From Stieleria maiorica (GTDB lineage Bacteria; Planctomycetota; Planctomycetia; Pirellulales; Pirellulaceae), in assembly GCF_008035925.1 (NCBI RefSeq), contig NZ_CP036264.1, positions 8,284,343 through 8,348,342 of the forward strand: a stretch of DNA of 64,000 nucleotides, given 5' to 3'. Below, in pieces: positions 42,301 through 51,165 of the stretch. Within the stretch, counting starts at the first letter, position 1. Each line of letters begins with the position of its first letter. Under the pieces are notes generated by a model that saw only the letters and a list, made by a program, of their open reading frames with translations, was not told the origin of the DNA and did not search any database. The position numbers and the translations under genes are program-made.

Positions 42301-43946
42301 CTGGACAGCGCCACTTCGTGGCTTGAGGTGGCAGTTTCACGTCGATTTGTCCTCCACGGATTTGATCGCGTCTGGATCGATCCCCATTGCGAGATACTCC
42401 GCGATTCGCTTTTTCCGATGAGAGCGACTGGCGTCTGCGTTTCGAACCTGATGATACTTGATTCGTTCAAGCTCCGTTTCATATTCCCGGTATCGGATTG
42501 GACGAGAGAGACCCATACAACGGATAAACACATCGGCTGCGCGGCGAACCTGCTCTACCGTCAATCGCTCTGCGTCGGTGACGACTTCTGAGCGACAGAG
42601 CCGATGCCGAACACGAGCGCAGAACAACTGGGCAAGAATCGTCACGATGAAGTGACGATGCACACAGCCCCATCCACGACACTCGAAGTGGTCCCAGCCC
42701 AGCTCTTCTTTCGCTTCACGGAAGCAAGCTTCGACCTTCCAGCGACCGAAGGCGACTCGCAGCAGTTCGCGAACCGTCCAGCCACCGCGACCGGGAATCC
42801 GATTGCTGATGAAGTACTTTGTTTCTCCCGTACGGACGTTTCTCGCGACAATCAGCGTGCACTGCGAACTGACAAGCCGACCATCGTGCGTCTTTCGATA
42901 ACAAACGTGCCACCTGACTTCCCATACTTCCGGTCCTTTGTGCGAATCACGGACACGGTATCGCTGCGGTGTTTGTGAAGCCAAGCCGGGCGAATGCTTG
43001 GCGAGGTTTTGGACCTCGTACGGCTTTGCGTCACGGGCAGCCAAACGTGGATACTTCTTGGGACGTCCGTTACGGTTTCGGGGCGGTTTTCGCAGGACTT
43101 GCGGCTTCCGAGTCCACATCATGAAGTTCGGAGGCACTTCACCTACAAATGCTTGCTTGCGTTCATCGAGGCCGTCAAGGAACTTGCCGTCTCGTCCGTA
43201 GAATTCGTCAAAGGCCCAGGCTTTGACCGCAATTCCGTCCGCCATTGCCTCATCGACCAGTACCAATGCGATTTGCGGCTTGGTTAGAAACGTAATGTCG
43301 TCTGGAACATGAGTTTTATTCGGCGCGACGCATCGCTGGCCCACTCTTTGGGTAAGTACATGCGAGCGGCGATCAATCTTTGGAAGGTTCTGGTTGCGAA
43401 GGTTAACGCAACGCTGACGACGGCGTTTTCGACTTTGCCCCGATTGCCGTTGTACTGGCGTTTGACTCCGACCGTTTGGTTGCCGCTCTTGGCTGTTCCG
43501 GTCTCGTCGATCACACCGATGGCGTCGGGATCGGCTTGCTCTTGGACAACGATCTTGCGGCATCGACGAAGCACCTCGTCGTGGTCCCACTTGATCGATT
43601 CGAGAAACCGTTGGAGCGTTCTGGGCCGAACTCCCTGTTTTAGGGCGATCGCTTCGACGTTCTTGCGTTGCAAGTCTGATAGCAACCCACAGACATACGT
43701 CGACAAAAGTCGACGGCCTTTGACGCCATGGAAACAGTCGGCGAAGAGAGCCAGAAATTGGGCGAGCAATTTCCCGAGCGATGCGATATCCTGGAGCGAC
43801 ATTGAAGCGACCTTCCGTGGTTTCGTCGTGAAACTTAAGCACACGGAGGGTCGTTTCTTTTTGGCTTCCACGTCAAGCGAGATAAGTCGCATTCCAGTCA
43901 CGACTTACCGATAATTTGAAGCCACGAAGTGGCGCTGTCCAGCTAG
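42297..43946. mobile_element. IS701-family insertion sequence with 4-bp CTAG target duplication
   Basis: The element (42301-43942, 1642 bp) has perfect 24-bp terminal inverted repeats starting CTGGACAGCGCCACTTCGTG; the right copy is 43919-43942 reversed. Direct CTAG duplications flank it (42297-42300 and 43943-43946), as expected for IS701 elements, which target YTAR. The transposase lies on the minus strand. The left CTAG contains the kinase's TAG stop, so the kinase is intact. Confidence 0.95.
42337..43901 (-). pseudogene. IS701-type DDE transposase, split by a -1 frameshift at AAAA
   Basis: The N-terminal frame (43901 to 43284) contains VIDETGTAKSGNQTVGVKRQ, the first catalytic Asp of IS701 transposases. 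The C-terminal frame (about 43317 to 42337) begins NKTHVPDDITFLTK and carries VLVDEAM (second Asp region) and WKVEACFREAKEELG (Glu). The frames differ by -1 at the AAAA tract at 43314-43317; slipping there restores RRIKTHVPDD, the expected family sequence. It could be programmed frameshifting or a 1-bp loss. Joined length would be about 520 residues from the first ATG (about 490 from an internal one). Confidence 0.85.
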
Positions 43947-44092
43947 TTGCTGGAGTTCGTACAGGCCGACTCTCGGGGCATTCGTTCTTTGTCAGAAGTA
44001 CAGTGTCCACTTCTTCCGCTCAGTGATTCAGTGACGAGATCGACACAGGGATCGATCTTGAATACTTCGCTACTTGAACGGAGAGAACCGCC

Positions 44093-45103
44093 ATGACGAC
44101 AACTGAAGCGTGGGTTGCCACCGCTGCCAATCAACCTTTGACTCGCCAGACAATCGAGTTTGGACCATTGGGGGCGGAGGAGGTCGAAGTCGAGGTCGAG
44201 CATTGTGGCATTTGCCACTCCGATCTGTCCATGCTGAACAATGAGTGGGGCATGACTCAGTACCCCGCAGTCCTCGGCCACGAAGTGGTCGGTCGGATTG
44301 TGGAGCTGGGGCCCGCCGCAAAAGGACTCAAGGTCGGCCAACGTGTCGGAATCGGTTGGACGGCAAGCAGCTGCATGCATTGCCGCCAATGCATGTCGGG
44401 AGATCAACATCTGTGCGCCCATGCCCAGGGAACGATCGTTGGGCACCGCGGCGGGTTTTCGAACCGAGTGAGAGCTCACTGGGCCTGGACGATTCCTTTG
44501 CCAGAGGGCATAGCCGCGGAAGACGCAGGCCCTTTGTTCTGTGGTGGTATTACGGTCTTCAACCCGCTGGCACTCTACGCCCAACCTATCCACCGCGTCG
44601 GCATCGTGGGAATCGGGGGCCTGGGTCACCTAGGGGTCAAGTTTGCTTCCGCCTACGGGTGCGAAGTCACCGCGTTCACCTCCAGCGAGGGCAAGTTTGA
44701 CGAGGCCCGCCAGCTGGGCGCCCACCACGTGGCGTCAAGTCGTGATTCGCAGTCGTTTGCACGACGCGCCGGGTATTTCGACCTGCTGATCGTCACCGTT
44801 GCAGTTCCTCTCGACTGGCCGGCGATCATCGCTGCACTCGCGCCCCGCGGCCGACTCCACATCGTGGGCATCGTCCCCGAGCCCATCAAAGTGGACGTGT
44901 TTTCGCTGCTGATGGGGCAACGGTCCGTTTCCAGCTCTCCAACGGGTTCACCAACCGACATCGCGCAAATGCTGGACTTTGCCGCCAGGCATCGTCTTGC
45001 GCCACAGACCGAGCACTTTCCGATGAGCCGGATGAACGAGGCGATGGAGCACCTGGCAGCCGGCAAGGCCCGCTACCGCATCGTGCTCGACGCGGACTTT
45101 TGA
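44093..45103 (+). CDS. Zinc-dependent NAD(P) alcohol dehydrogenase (cinnamyl-alcohol/YahK type)
   Basis: 336 residues. Catalytic zinc ligands are in CGICHSDLSML and LGHEVVGRIVE; the structural zinc has four Cys in CMHCRQCMSGDQHLC. The Rossmann motif is GIVGIGGLGHLGVKFASAYG. This is the CAD/YahK branch, which reduces aldehydes with NADPH in the cytoplasm. A GGAGAG ribosome site precedes the ATG. It lies just right of the insertion sequence, so its promoter is within 150 bp of the insertion site. Confidence 0.92.
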   Translation: MTTTEAWVATAANQPLTRQTIEFGPLGAEEVEVEVEHCGICHSDLSMLNNEWGMTQYPAVLGHEVVGRIVELGPAAKGLKVGQRVGIGWTASSCMHCRQCMSGDQHLCAHAQGTIVGHRGGFSNRVRAHWAWTIPLPEGIAAEDAGPLFCGGITVFNPLALYAQPIHRVGIVGIGGLGHLGVKFASAYGCEVTAFTSSEGKFDEARQLGAHHVASSRDSQSFARRAGYFDLLIVTVAVPLDWPAIIAALAPRGRLHIVGIVPEPIKVDVFSLLMGQRSVSSSPTGSPTDIAQMLDFAARHRLAPQTEHFPMSRMNEAMEHLAAGKARYRIVLDADF

Positions 45104-45189
45104 CACATAACGTCTCGTTTGGCTGGACTTGCAACGCCTGTCCTTGACTGGATCATTCTACGAACCATTCCACCAATTTGAAGAAAACC

Positions 45190-46215
45190 ATGAAAGCCAT
45201 TGCCCTCACACGCTATCTGCCGATTGATGATTCCAACTCTCTGATTGACGTCGACCTCGAAAAACCGGTTCCCAAAGCGCGTGATCTGCTCGTCGAGGTA
45301 AGAGCAATCGCGGTCAACCCAGTGGACACAAAGGTGCGAGCTCCCAAGGATCAGGTAGAGCCGACACCGCGAATCCTAGGCTGGGATGCCGCCGGCATCG
45401 TCCTCGACGTGGGTTCCGAAGTGAGCTTGTTTCGCCCTGGAGACGCGGTTTTTTATGCCGGCGATCTCACTCGCCAGGGGTGCAATTCCCAGATGCAACT
45501 CGTCGATGAACGGATCGTCGGCCACAAACCTTCGTCGCTTGATTTCGCGCAGGCCGCAGCATTGCCGTTGACCGCCATCACGGCCTATGAAGCGTTATTT
45601 GATCGTCTCGGACTCGACCCGGATGGCGAAAACGGGCAGCCGAGCCTACTGATTGTAGGCGGCGCTGGCGGTGTCGGATCCATCGCGATTCAGCTCGCGA
45701 AAATTGCGAAACTGAATGTCGTGGCGACCGCCTCTCGGCCCGAGTCCGTGCAGTGGGTGACCGAACTGGGGGCCGATCATGTTGTCAACCACCGGGAACC
45801 CTTGCGGCCACAGCTCGAAGCGATTGGCCTGCGGCATCTCGATTTCATCGCCTTGTTTAACGATACCGACGGTCATTGGAACGCGGCCACCGACTTGATA
45901 CGGCCTCAAGGCACGATTGTGACCATCGTGGAGAACAAAAGGCCGTTGAGCCAGGATGTGATGAAGGCCAAGTCGGCCAAGCTTGCCTGGGAGTTCATGT
46001 TTACCCGATCGATGTTCCAAACCAACGACATGGAGCAGCAACACCGGCTGCTGCATCGGATCGCCGAGTGGGTCGATCAAGGGGGGCTTCGCAGTACGGT
46101 CAATCGAGTCATCAGCCCCATCTCTGCGGACAATCTACGCGAGGCGCATCGCCTGATCGAAACCGGACGAAGCATCGGCAAAATTGTCCTGGAGGGGTGG
46201 CCACTCGCGTATTGA
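45190..46215 (+). CDS. MDR-family oxidoreductase (zinc-binding-like alcohol dehydrogenase family, no zinc site)
   Basis: 341 residues. GroES-like N-terminus (MKAIALTRYLPIDDSNSLID) and the Rossmann motif GGAGGVGSIAIQLAKIAKLN. No Cys cluster for structural zinc is seen, so it belongs to the quinone-oxidoreductase-like branch. The ATG at 45190 is chosen over a TTG 12 nt upstream. It follows the YahK-type gene by 86 bp in the same direction, and both probably share a transcript, ending in the palindrome at 46216. Confidence 0.88.
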   Translation: MKAIALTRYLPIDDSNSLIDVDLEKPVPKARDLLVEVRAIAVNPVDTKVRAPKDQVEPTPRILGWDAAGIVLDVGSEVSLFRPGDAVFYAGDLTRQGCNSQMQLVDERIVGHKPSSLDFAQAAALPLTAITAYEALFDRLGLDPDGENGQPSLLIVGGAGGVGSIAIQLAKIAKLNVVATASRPESVQWVTELGADHVVNHREPLRPQLEAIGLRHLDFIALFNDTDGHWNAATDLIRPQGTIVTIVENKRPLSQDVMKAKSAKLAWEFMFTRSMFQTNDMEQQHRLLHRIAEWVDQGGLRSTVNRVISPISADNLREAHRLIETGRSIGKIVLEGWPLAY

Positions 46216-46325
46216 CCTGTTGATTTACTAGCCAGCGGCGCTAGCAAGGGCGAGTCGGATCCACTCGCTAGCGCTTCGGGCTCGTTTTGTCCTGTTCTTC
46301 CATCGAAAACGAATAAATCAACAGG
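46216..46325. repeat. Nested palindrome with GCGCTAGC core, second copy
   Basis: Outer arms CCTGTTGATTTA (46216-46227) and TAAATCAACAGG (46314-46325) are perfect complements; the inner arms AGCCAGCGGCGCTAGC and GCTAGCGCTTCGGGCT pair with a few mismatches. Same inner core as 12822-12940 with a different outer stem. It lies at the end of the oxidoreductase gene and can serve as a terminator. Confidence 0.85.
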
Positions 46326-46413
46326 CCGGTATGCAAGCTGTTGCACCGCGAAGCAGTCGCGTTGCCATCGCGTTGCCATCGCGTGGGAGTGTAGCACCTG
46401 CTAATCGAACAAC

Positions 46414-47259
46414 TCAGGTGCCGACTGACTCTCCTTGAATGAATGCCAACAGATCCGCATTGATGACATCGCTGTTGGTGGTACACATTCCGTGCGAAAA
46501 CTTTTCGTAGATCTTGAGCTTGCTTTGCTTCAGTAGTTTTGCCGAGAGCATCGCGGAGGCTCCGATGGGCACGATCTGATCATCATCACCATGCATGACG
46601 AGTGTTGGCACGTCAATCGCCTTCAGGTCGTCGGTGAAATCCGTTTCCGAGAAAGCCTTGATCCCATCGTAGTGCGCCTTGGCACCTCCCATCATTCCCT
46701 GCCGCCACCAGTTCTGCACGACAGGTGCCGAGGGAGTCACCTCCGGACGGTTGAAGCCGTAGAAAGGTCCGCTGGCGACGTCCCAGTAGAATTGCGTCCG
46801 GTTGGCCAGCAATTGCTCACGAAACCCATCAAACACATCGAGTGGCAGTCCATCCGGGTTATGCTGCGTTTTCACCATCAGCGGCGGAACGGCGCCGATG
46901 AGTACCAGTTTTGCAACGCGCCCCGCTCCGTGCTGCGCAACATAACGAGCCGCTTCACCGCCGCCTGTCGAATGGCCAATATGAACAGCGTCTCGTAAAT
47001 CAAGATGCTTCACCACGGCGGAAACGTCGGCAGCATAATGATCCATGTCATGACCATCGCTAACCTGACTGGATCGCCCATGGCCTCGTCGATCATGAGC
47101 GATCACGCGATAGCCTTTGGACAGGAAGAACAGCATCTGGGAATCCCAATCATCGGAGCTGAGCGGCCAGCCATGATGAAAGACAATAGGCTGATCGCTG
47201 GGGTTCCCCCAGTCTTTGTAAAAGATGTTTGCGCCGTCTGCGCTCGCAACCAAGCTCAT
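46414..47259 (-). CDS. Alpha/beta hydrolase of the non-haem chloroperoxidase type
   Basis: 281 residues. Motifs in order are [16 protein letters not shown] (oxyanion strand), HDRRGHGRS, the nucleophile elbow [13 protein letters not shown], and [13 protein letters not shown] (acid) with catalytic His in FSHGMCTTN. These are the signature segments of the perhydrolase/arylesterase group called non-haem chloroperoxidases. In vivo it is probably an esterase. It is convergent with the oxidoreductase gene across a repeat, with a 210-bp upstream gap that shows nothing notable. Confidence 0.92.
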   Translation of the reverse strand: MSLVASADGANIFYKDWGNPSDQPIVFHHGWPLSSDDWDSQMLFFLSKGYRVIAHDRRGHGRSSQVSDGHDMDHYAADVSAVVKHLDLRDAVHIGHSTGGGEAARYVAQHGAGRVAKLVLIGAVPPLMVKTQHNPDGLPLDVFDGFREQLLANRTQFYWDVASGPFYGFNRPEVTPSAPVVQNWWRQGMMGGAKAHYDGIKAFSETDFTDDLKAIDVPTLVMHGDDDQIVPIGASAMLSAKLLKQSKLKIYEKFSHGMCTTNSDVINADLLAFIQGESVGT

Positions 47260-47469
47260 CGGTACGTCCTTTTTTCAAAGTGAATCGGAATGCAGTCCGC
47301 CAGCGAAGGCGAAGCGCATTCTGACTTCGAATCTCGTTCACAATGTTAAGCGTAACCGATGGACAGCCTTGTCAAGTCGACGTGCACCGGGACCGCCAAT
47401 TCTAGTATTGGCTTGGCTCCAAAAGCGAAAGGAGAATGGAAAGAGATCGTCCCGACGGGATGCAGGTGA

Positions 47470-48747
47470 TCAGGACCACTGGTGCCGGTGAAGCACATCG
47501 CCTTGTAGGTTGACGATCCGGATTTCCAGTCGCTGTTCGGCGTCTTCTTGAACAGCGTCGACGATGGTCAGTGTCGCTTGGCCCGGTCGCGGTCCTCCGC
47601 CGACGAATTGCAGGACCGGCATTTCCTCGCTCGCCGCGTCCAGGCGGTCGCGGTGCATGTGTCCCGACAGGATCGCGTGAACGCCTGCCTGTTTTAAGAC
47701 GGGCAGCCACAGTTTGGCGCCGAAACCGCAATAGCTGGCGTAGCCTTCCAGAGTCGTCCCGTCGTTCTGGCCGTCGAGTCCGCGTAAGGGGATATGGCAC
47801 GCGACCACCTTGAGCGGCGCCTGCTTGATCTCGGGGCGATCCAGCACGCGTTTCAGCCATGTGGCTTGGCGTGCACGATAGGGTTCGTAGGCGGCGGTTC
47901 CGGCAAACACCGGATGGCTGTCCGGTTTATCCTCTCCCGTATCCAGTGTGATCAACGCCAGCGGACCGAGCCGCAACGCCTGGTTGTAAGGCAGCTCTGT
48001 CGACTCGGGGCAACCCGCAAAACTCTTGATGACTTCGCGCGCCCGCTGGCCTCGAACATCATGATTCCCGTTGCTGAACAGAAGCGGACGCGTGCCGGCC
48101 CAGGCCAGGTTTGCATCCTGAGCCGGATTGAGCAAGATTTGCTCGGGGGAATCGGAGGCGTCAAAGTCGTTGCAACTGTCGCCATTCCAGATCAATGCGT
48201 CCGGCCGGAGCTTTTCAATTTCGCCGTGCAGGACTCGGATCGTCTCCAGGTTTTCATGCGTGTCGTTGATGCTGACCAGACGAATCCGTTTCTTCGCGCC
48301 GCTGGGCAACCGGAGGGCATACGTGCGAGTCGCGTCCGGCTCACCGCGTTGCAGCGAATAGGCGTTCACATAGTGCAGCGGTTGCACCAGCACACGATAG
48401 TAAATCGGGCGATCGGTCGGCAGCGGTTCATGGTGTTCGATGCGAACATGCAACGCGCGGTCATCGGCACGAATCAATCCGTGGTCACTGGCGACGGAAG
48501 TGAACCGCAGGTCATCGGCGGCCAGCCCGTATTCAACCCAGGCGGTGGCCAGTCCCCGGACCGCGACGCTGACGCCGAAGCCGTCTTCACGCGGGTTTTG
48601 CACCACCGGTGGGCTGGCGAGCAGTCCCCGCGCGTCGGTCGGATCCGATGAGGTCCCTTGCGACTGAGCGGACTGTTGAAGCCCGATCGCGGAGACGGCA
48701 ACGGAGCTGATCGGAACGGTGCCCAGGAATTGGCGACGACTTACCAT
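47470..48747 (-). CDS. Tat-exported metallophosphoesterase
   Basis: 425 residues. A twin-arginine signal is at the start (SRRQFLG, then a hydrophobic stretch to about residue 28). A fibronectin-like region (residues about 45-150) precedes the calcineurin-like phosphoesterase domain with SINDTHEN (metal ligands), WNGDSCNDFD (GD), SNGNHDVRG (GNHD), ACHIPL and SGHMHRDRLD (GHxH). This is the complete metal-binding set of the family. It should hydrolyse phosphate esters in the periplasm. A partial decayed copy of its N-terminal region is at 33757-33808. Confidence 0.9.
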   Translation of the reverse strand: MVSRRQFLGTVPISSVAVSAIGLQQSAQSQGTSSDPTDARGLLASPPVVQNPREDGFGVSVAVRGLATAWVEYGLAADDLRFTSVASDHGLIRADDRALHVRIEHHEPLPTDRPIYYRVLVQPLHYVNAYSLQRGEPDATRTYALRLPSGAKKRIRLVSINDTHENLETIRVLHGEIEKLRPDALIWNGDSCNDFDASDSPEQILLNPAQDANLAWAGTRPLLFSNGNHDVRGQRAREVIKSFAGCPESTELPYNQALRLGPLALITLDTGEDKPDSHPVFAGTAAYEPYRARQATWLKRVLDRPEIKQAPLKVVACHIPLRGLDGQNDGTTLEGYASYCGFGAKLWLPVLKQAGVHAILSGHMHRDRLDAASEEMPVLQFVGGGPRPGQATLTIVDAVQEDAEQRLEIRIVNLQGDVLHRHQWS

Positions 48748-48842
48748 CTTGATCTCGACGATGAACGGACCGGATGCAACCGAATGAGGTCACTTTAGTC
48801 GAACGATTTCATTTCAGCGACCAACGCCACTCCCACCGGAAC

Positions 48843-48885
48843 GCAACATCTTCTTGTCACGCATTTTCCTGCCCCTCATCGAACC
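48843..48885. repeat. Copy of the TCTTCTTGTCAC element
   Basis: Reads GCAACATCTTCTTGTCACGC then ATTTTCCTGCCCCTCA. It lies about 95 bp upstream of the metallophosphoesterase start, in the same order (gene then element) as the gene fragment and element at 33757-33860. Confidence 0.7.
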
Positions 48886-48897
48886 CTCCCGGTCCGG

Positions 48898-48938
48898 AAA
48901 CGAAAAACCCCGCCAAGCACATCGCTTGACGGGGTTAA
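48898..48938 (-). terminator. Rho-independent terminator after tRNA-Pro
   Basis: On the minus strand AACCCCGTCAAGC and GCTTGGCGGGGTT pair over 13 positions with one mismatch around a 5-nt loop, followed by TTTTT. It begins 9 nt past the tRNA and ends that transcript. Confidence 0.9.
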
Positions 48939-48945
48939 TCGTGAG

Positions 48946-49020
48946 TCGGGATGACAAGATTCGAACTTGCGACCTCTGCACCCCCAGTGCAGCGCTCTAA
49001 CCAGGCTGAGCCACATCCCG
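48946..49020 (-). tRNA. tRNA-Pro (anticodon GGG)
   Basis: The minus strand reads CGGGATG...CATCCCG as a 7-bp acceptor stem with discriminator A. The anticodon arm is CTGCA-CTGGGGG-TGCAG, with anticodon GGG for CCC codons. The T arm has GTTCGAATC. No CCA end is encoded. Length is 75 nt. Cloverleaf pairing is complete. Confidence 0.97.
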
Positions 49021-49401
49021 CTCGGGTGCGATAGGGTAACGAACAGTGATTTTCTTTTCTAGACCGGAACGATCGGCTTTGGGTTCAGTTTTTGAAGTGG
49101 GGATCGGAGAGCGGGAGTCAGGGGTGAGGCGCGAGCTCACTTGATCTGCAGATCCGCATTGAGTCACTCTTCAGGCCGCTCGCCCCCTCATCCCCAGCCC
49201 TTTTCCCCCGCAAAGCCGGGGGAGAAGGGAGCCAGGGTAACTGTGAAAACTTCGTTTGATGCCCTCTAGGAGACATCTTCGACGCTTGAAGCTTCTGACC
49301 TGGACGTCCCCGCTTTGGAGAAAGGGGACGGTTTCGCTCTCGGCGACTTTGCGGCACACTCTTGGCTGATCCCTGCATTCTCCACGGAGCACCCCCACAC
49401 C
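49021..49401. other. 381-bp intergenic region between tRNA-Pro and pyrF
   Basis: No gene is supported. The stretch holds the promoters of the divergent tRNA and pyrF, and the palindrome at 49183-49235. Open frames that extend pyrF upstream or run through the region on the minus strand are composed of repeat or shadow sequence. Confidence 0.6.
49183..49235. repeat. Inverted repeat of the CCCTCATCCCCAGCCC family
   Basis: CCCTTTTCCCCCG (49198-49210) pairs with 49217-49229 with one mismatch and a 6-nt loop; the left flank CCCCCTCATCCCCAGCCC matches that of the repeat at 3455-3526 (reverse orientation). Confidence 0.8.
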
Positions 49402-50301
49402 ATGTCTTTTGCGACTCGATTGGCCGACGCGGTTCGGCGGACTCGTAGCGTCACCTGCGTCGGACTGGACCCCCGCAAAGCCTCGCTGCCGGCACCGATC
49501 CGTGACTCGGTCAGCCAGGACCGGCCGGAGGAATGGGCGGCGGCATACACCCAGTTTTGCTGCGAAATCATCGACGTCGTCGGCGATCTTGTGCCCTGCG
49601 TGAAGCCGCAAGCGGCGTTTTTCGAGCAACTCGGCCCTGCCGGAATGATCTCGCTGGGCGAAGTCATCGCCTACGCCCGATCGAAAAACCTGTTGGTCAT
49701 CCTGGACGGCAAACGCAACGACATCGGCAGCACCGCGACCGCCTACGCCGACGCTTACCTGGGCGCCGAGAGCCCTTGGGGCAGCGATTCGCTGACGGTC
49801 AGCCCCTATCTGGGACGCGACAGCATCGAGCCGTTCGTGGACGTTTGCGATTCTCGAGCGGCAGGGGTGTTCGTCTTGGTGAAAACGTCCAACCCCGGTG
49901 GTGGGCTACTGCAGAACCGCGAAACCGATGGGCAAACGGTGTTCGGAGCCGTCGCAGAATTGCTGACCGAGTTGAATTCGACGCGGCAAAACGCCGAGGG
50001 TTACGGGCCTTTGGGGGCGGTCGTCGGTGCGACGTATCCGCAGGAATTGGCCGAATTGCGGGCCGCGATGCCTCACAGCTGGATCCTGATCCCCGGATTC
50101 GGTGCCCAGGGCGGTGCGGCCGACGACGTCAAGGTCGGGTTTCACGAGGGCGGGATGGGGGCGGTGGTCAACAGTTCCCGTCACATCATTTTCGCTCATG
50201 CCCGCCCGGAATATGCCGATAAGTTCGGGGACGCACGCTGGCACGACGCGGTCCGGGCGGCGACCGAGCAGATGAACGCGCAATTGGACCTGGTGAGTTA
50301 G
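49402..50301 (+). CDS. pyrF: Orotidine 5'-phosphate decarboxylase
   Basis: 299 residues, the long (type 2) form. It makes UMP from OMP, the last step of pyrimidine synthesis. The catalytic Asp-Lys-Asp set is in LDGKRNDIGSTA, and the barrel ends with GFGAQGGAADD. The start at 49402 (MSFATRLADAVRRTRS) is chosen because longer reading enters intergenic sequence. It lies upstream of the rpmI-rplT group with a 171-bp gap. Confidence 0.95.
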   Translation: MSFATRLADAVRRTRSVTCVGLDPRKASLPAPIRDSVSQDRPEEWAAAYTQFCCEIIDVVGDLVPCVKPQAAFFEQLGPAGMISLGEVIAYARSKNLLVILDGKRNDIGSTATAYADAYLGAESPWGSDSLTVSPYLGRDSIEPFVDVCDSRAAGVFVLVKTSNPGGGLLQNRETDGQTVFGAVAELLTELNSTRQNAEGYGPLGAVVGATYPQELAELRAAMPHSWILIPGFGAQGGAADDVKVGFHEGGMGAVVNSSRHIIFAHARPEYADKFGDARWHDAVRAATEQMNAQLDLVS

Positions 50302-50472
50302 TTGGGCCCAGTGAATTGATTAGGCCCCGTGAAGTCGTCGAATCCAGGCGATTTTGCCGTTTTGGCCGCTCGAACCCTCTTCCGGACCCGGACGCCAGTT
50401 GCTACCTTTCGCGGTTCTCCGTCGACCGACTCCGACGGGAAAAATCAATGACCCCCAGCAGATGATGGAATC

Positions 50473-50679
50473 ATGGGCAACAAGATGAAGACCCATAAGG
50501 GTATCAAGAAACGCTTTCGCTTGTCCGCCACGGGCAAGGCGATGCACCGCCAAAGTGGCACCAGCCACCTGGCAAACGGTTTGACCAAAAAGCGTCGGCG
50601 AAACCTGCGCGGCACGACCGCGGTGGACACCTGCATGGAAAAATCCATCCAGGCCTCGCTGAACGGTTACAGCAACTAA
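50473..50679 (+). CDS. rpmI: 50S ribosomal protein L35
   Basis: 68 residues, basic, with the L35 pattern MKTHKGIKKRFRLSATGK and HLANGLTKKRRRNLRG. It belongs to the large ribosomal subunit. An ATG four codons downstream is also possible. It is followed by rplT at 95 bp. In many bacteria infC precedes rpmI; here pyrF does. Confidence 0.95.
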   Translation: MGNKMKTHKGIKKRFRLSATGKAMHRQSGTSHLANGLTKKRRRNLRGTTAVDTCMEKSIQASLNGYSN

Positions 50680-50774
50680 CGATCGAATTTCACCCATTTG
50701 GATAGGCGAAACATCGACGCAAACTTCTTTGACGTCGGGGCCTGATTCAAAACAACCTCGGAAGGAATGCACCC

Positions 50775-51131
50775 ATGCGTGCGACCAAAGGTGCCGCTCG
50801 TCGGCAATCCAAGAAACGTCTGTTCAAACGCGCCAAAGGTTACGTCGGCGGACGCGGCCGTCTGACCCGATCGGTCAAGGAAACGCTGCTCCGCAGTGGC
50901 GCGTACGCCTTTCGCGACCGCCGCGTGCGAAAACGCGATTTCCGTCGCTTGTGGATCACGCGTCTGAACGCCGCGACCCGCATGCACGGCCTGCGATACA
51001 GCGAATTCATTCACGGTTTGAAGAAAGCCGGGATCGAATTGGACCGCAAGACGCTGTCCGAAATGGCCATCCACGACGAAGCCGGTTTCAAGGCCGTCGT
51101 TGATAAGGTCAAAGAAGCGTTGGCCGCGTAG
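50775..51131 (+). CDS. rplT: 50S ribosomal protein L20
   Basis: 118 residues with the L20 pattern [40 protein letters not shown] and [19 protein letters not shown]. It acts in large-subunit assembly and in many bacteria regulates the rpmI-rplT transcript. GGAAGG precedes the ATG at 8 nt. pheS starts 34 nt later. Confidence 0.96.
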   Translation: MRATKGAARRQSKKRLFKRAKGYVGGRGRLTRSVKETLLRSGAYAFRDRRVRKRDFRRLWITRLNAATRMHGLRYSEFIHGLKKAGIELDRKTLSEMAIHDEAGFKAVVDKVKEALAA

Positions 51132-51165
51132 GCTTCGGCCGCGGTTTCCGCCAAGCGTTCCAGTT

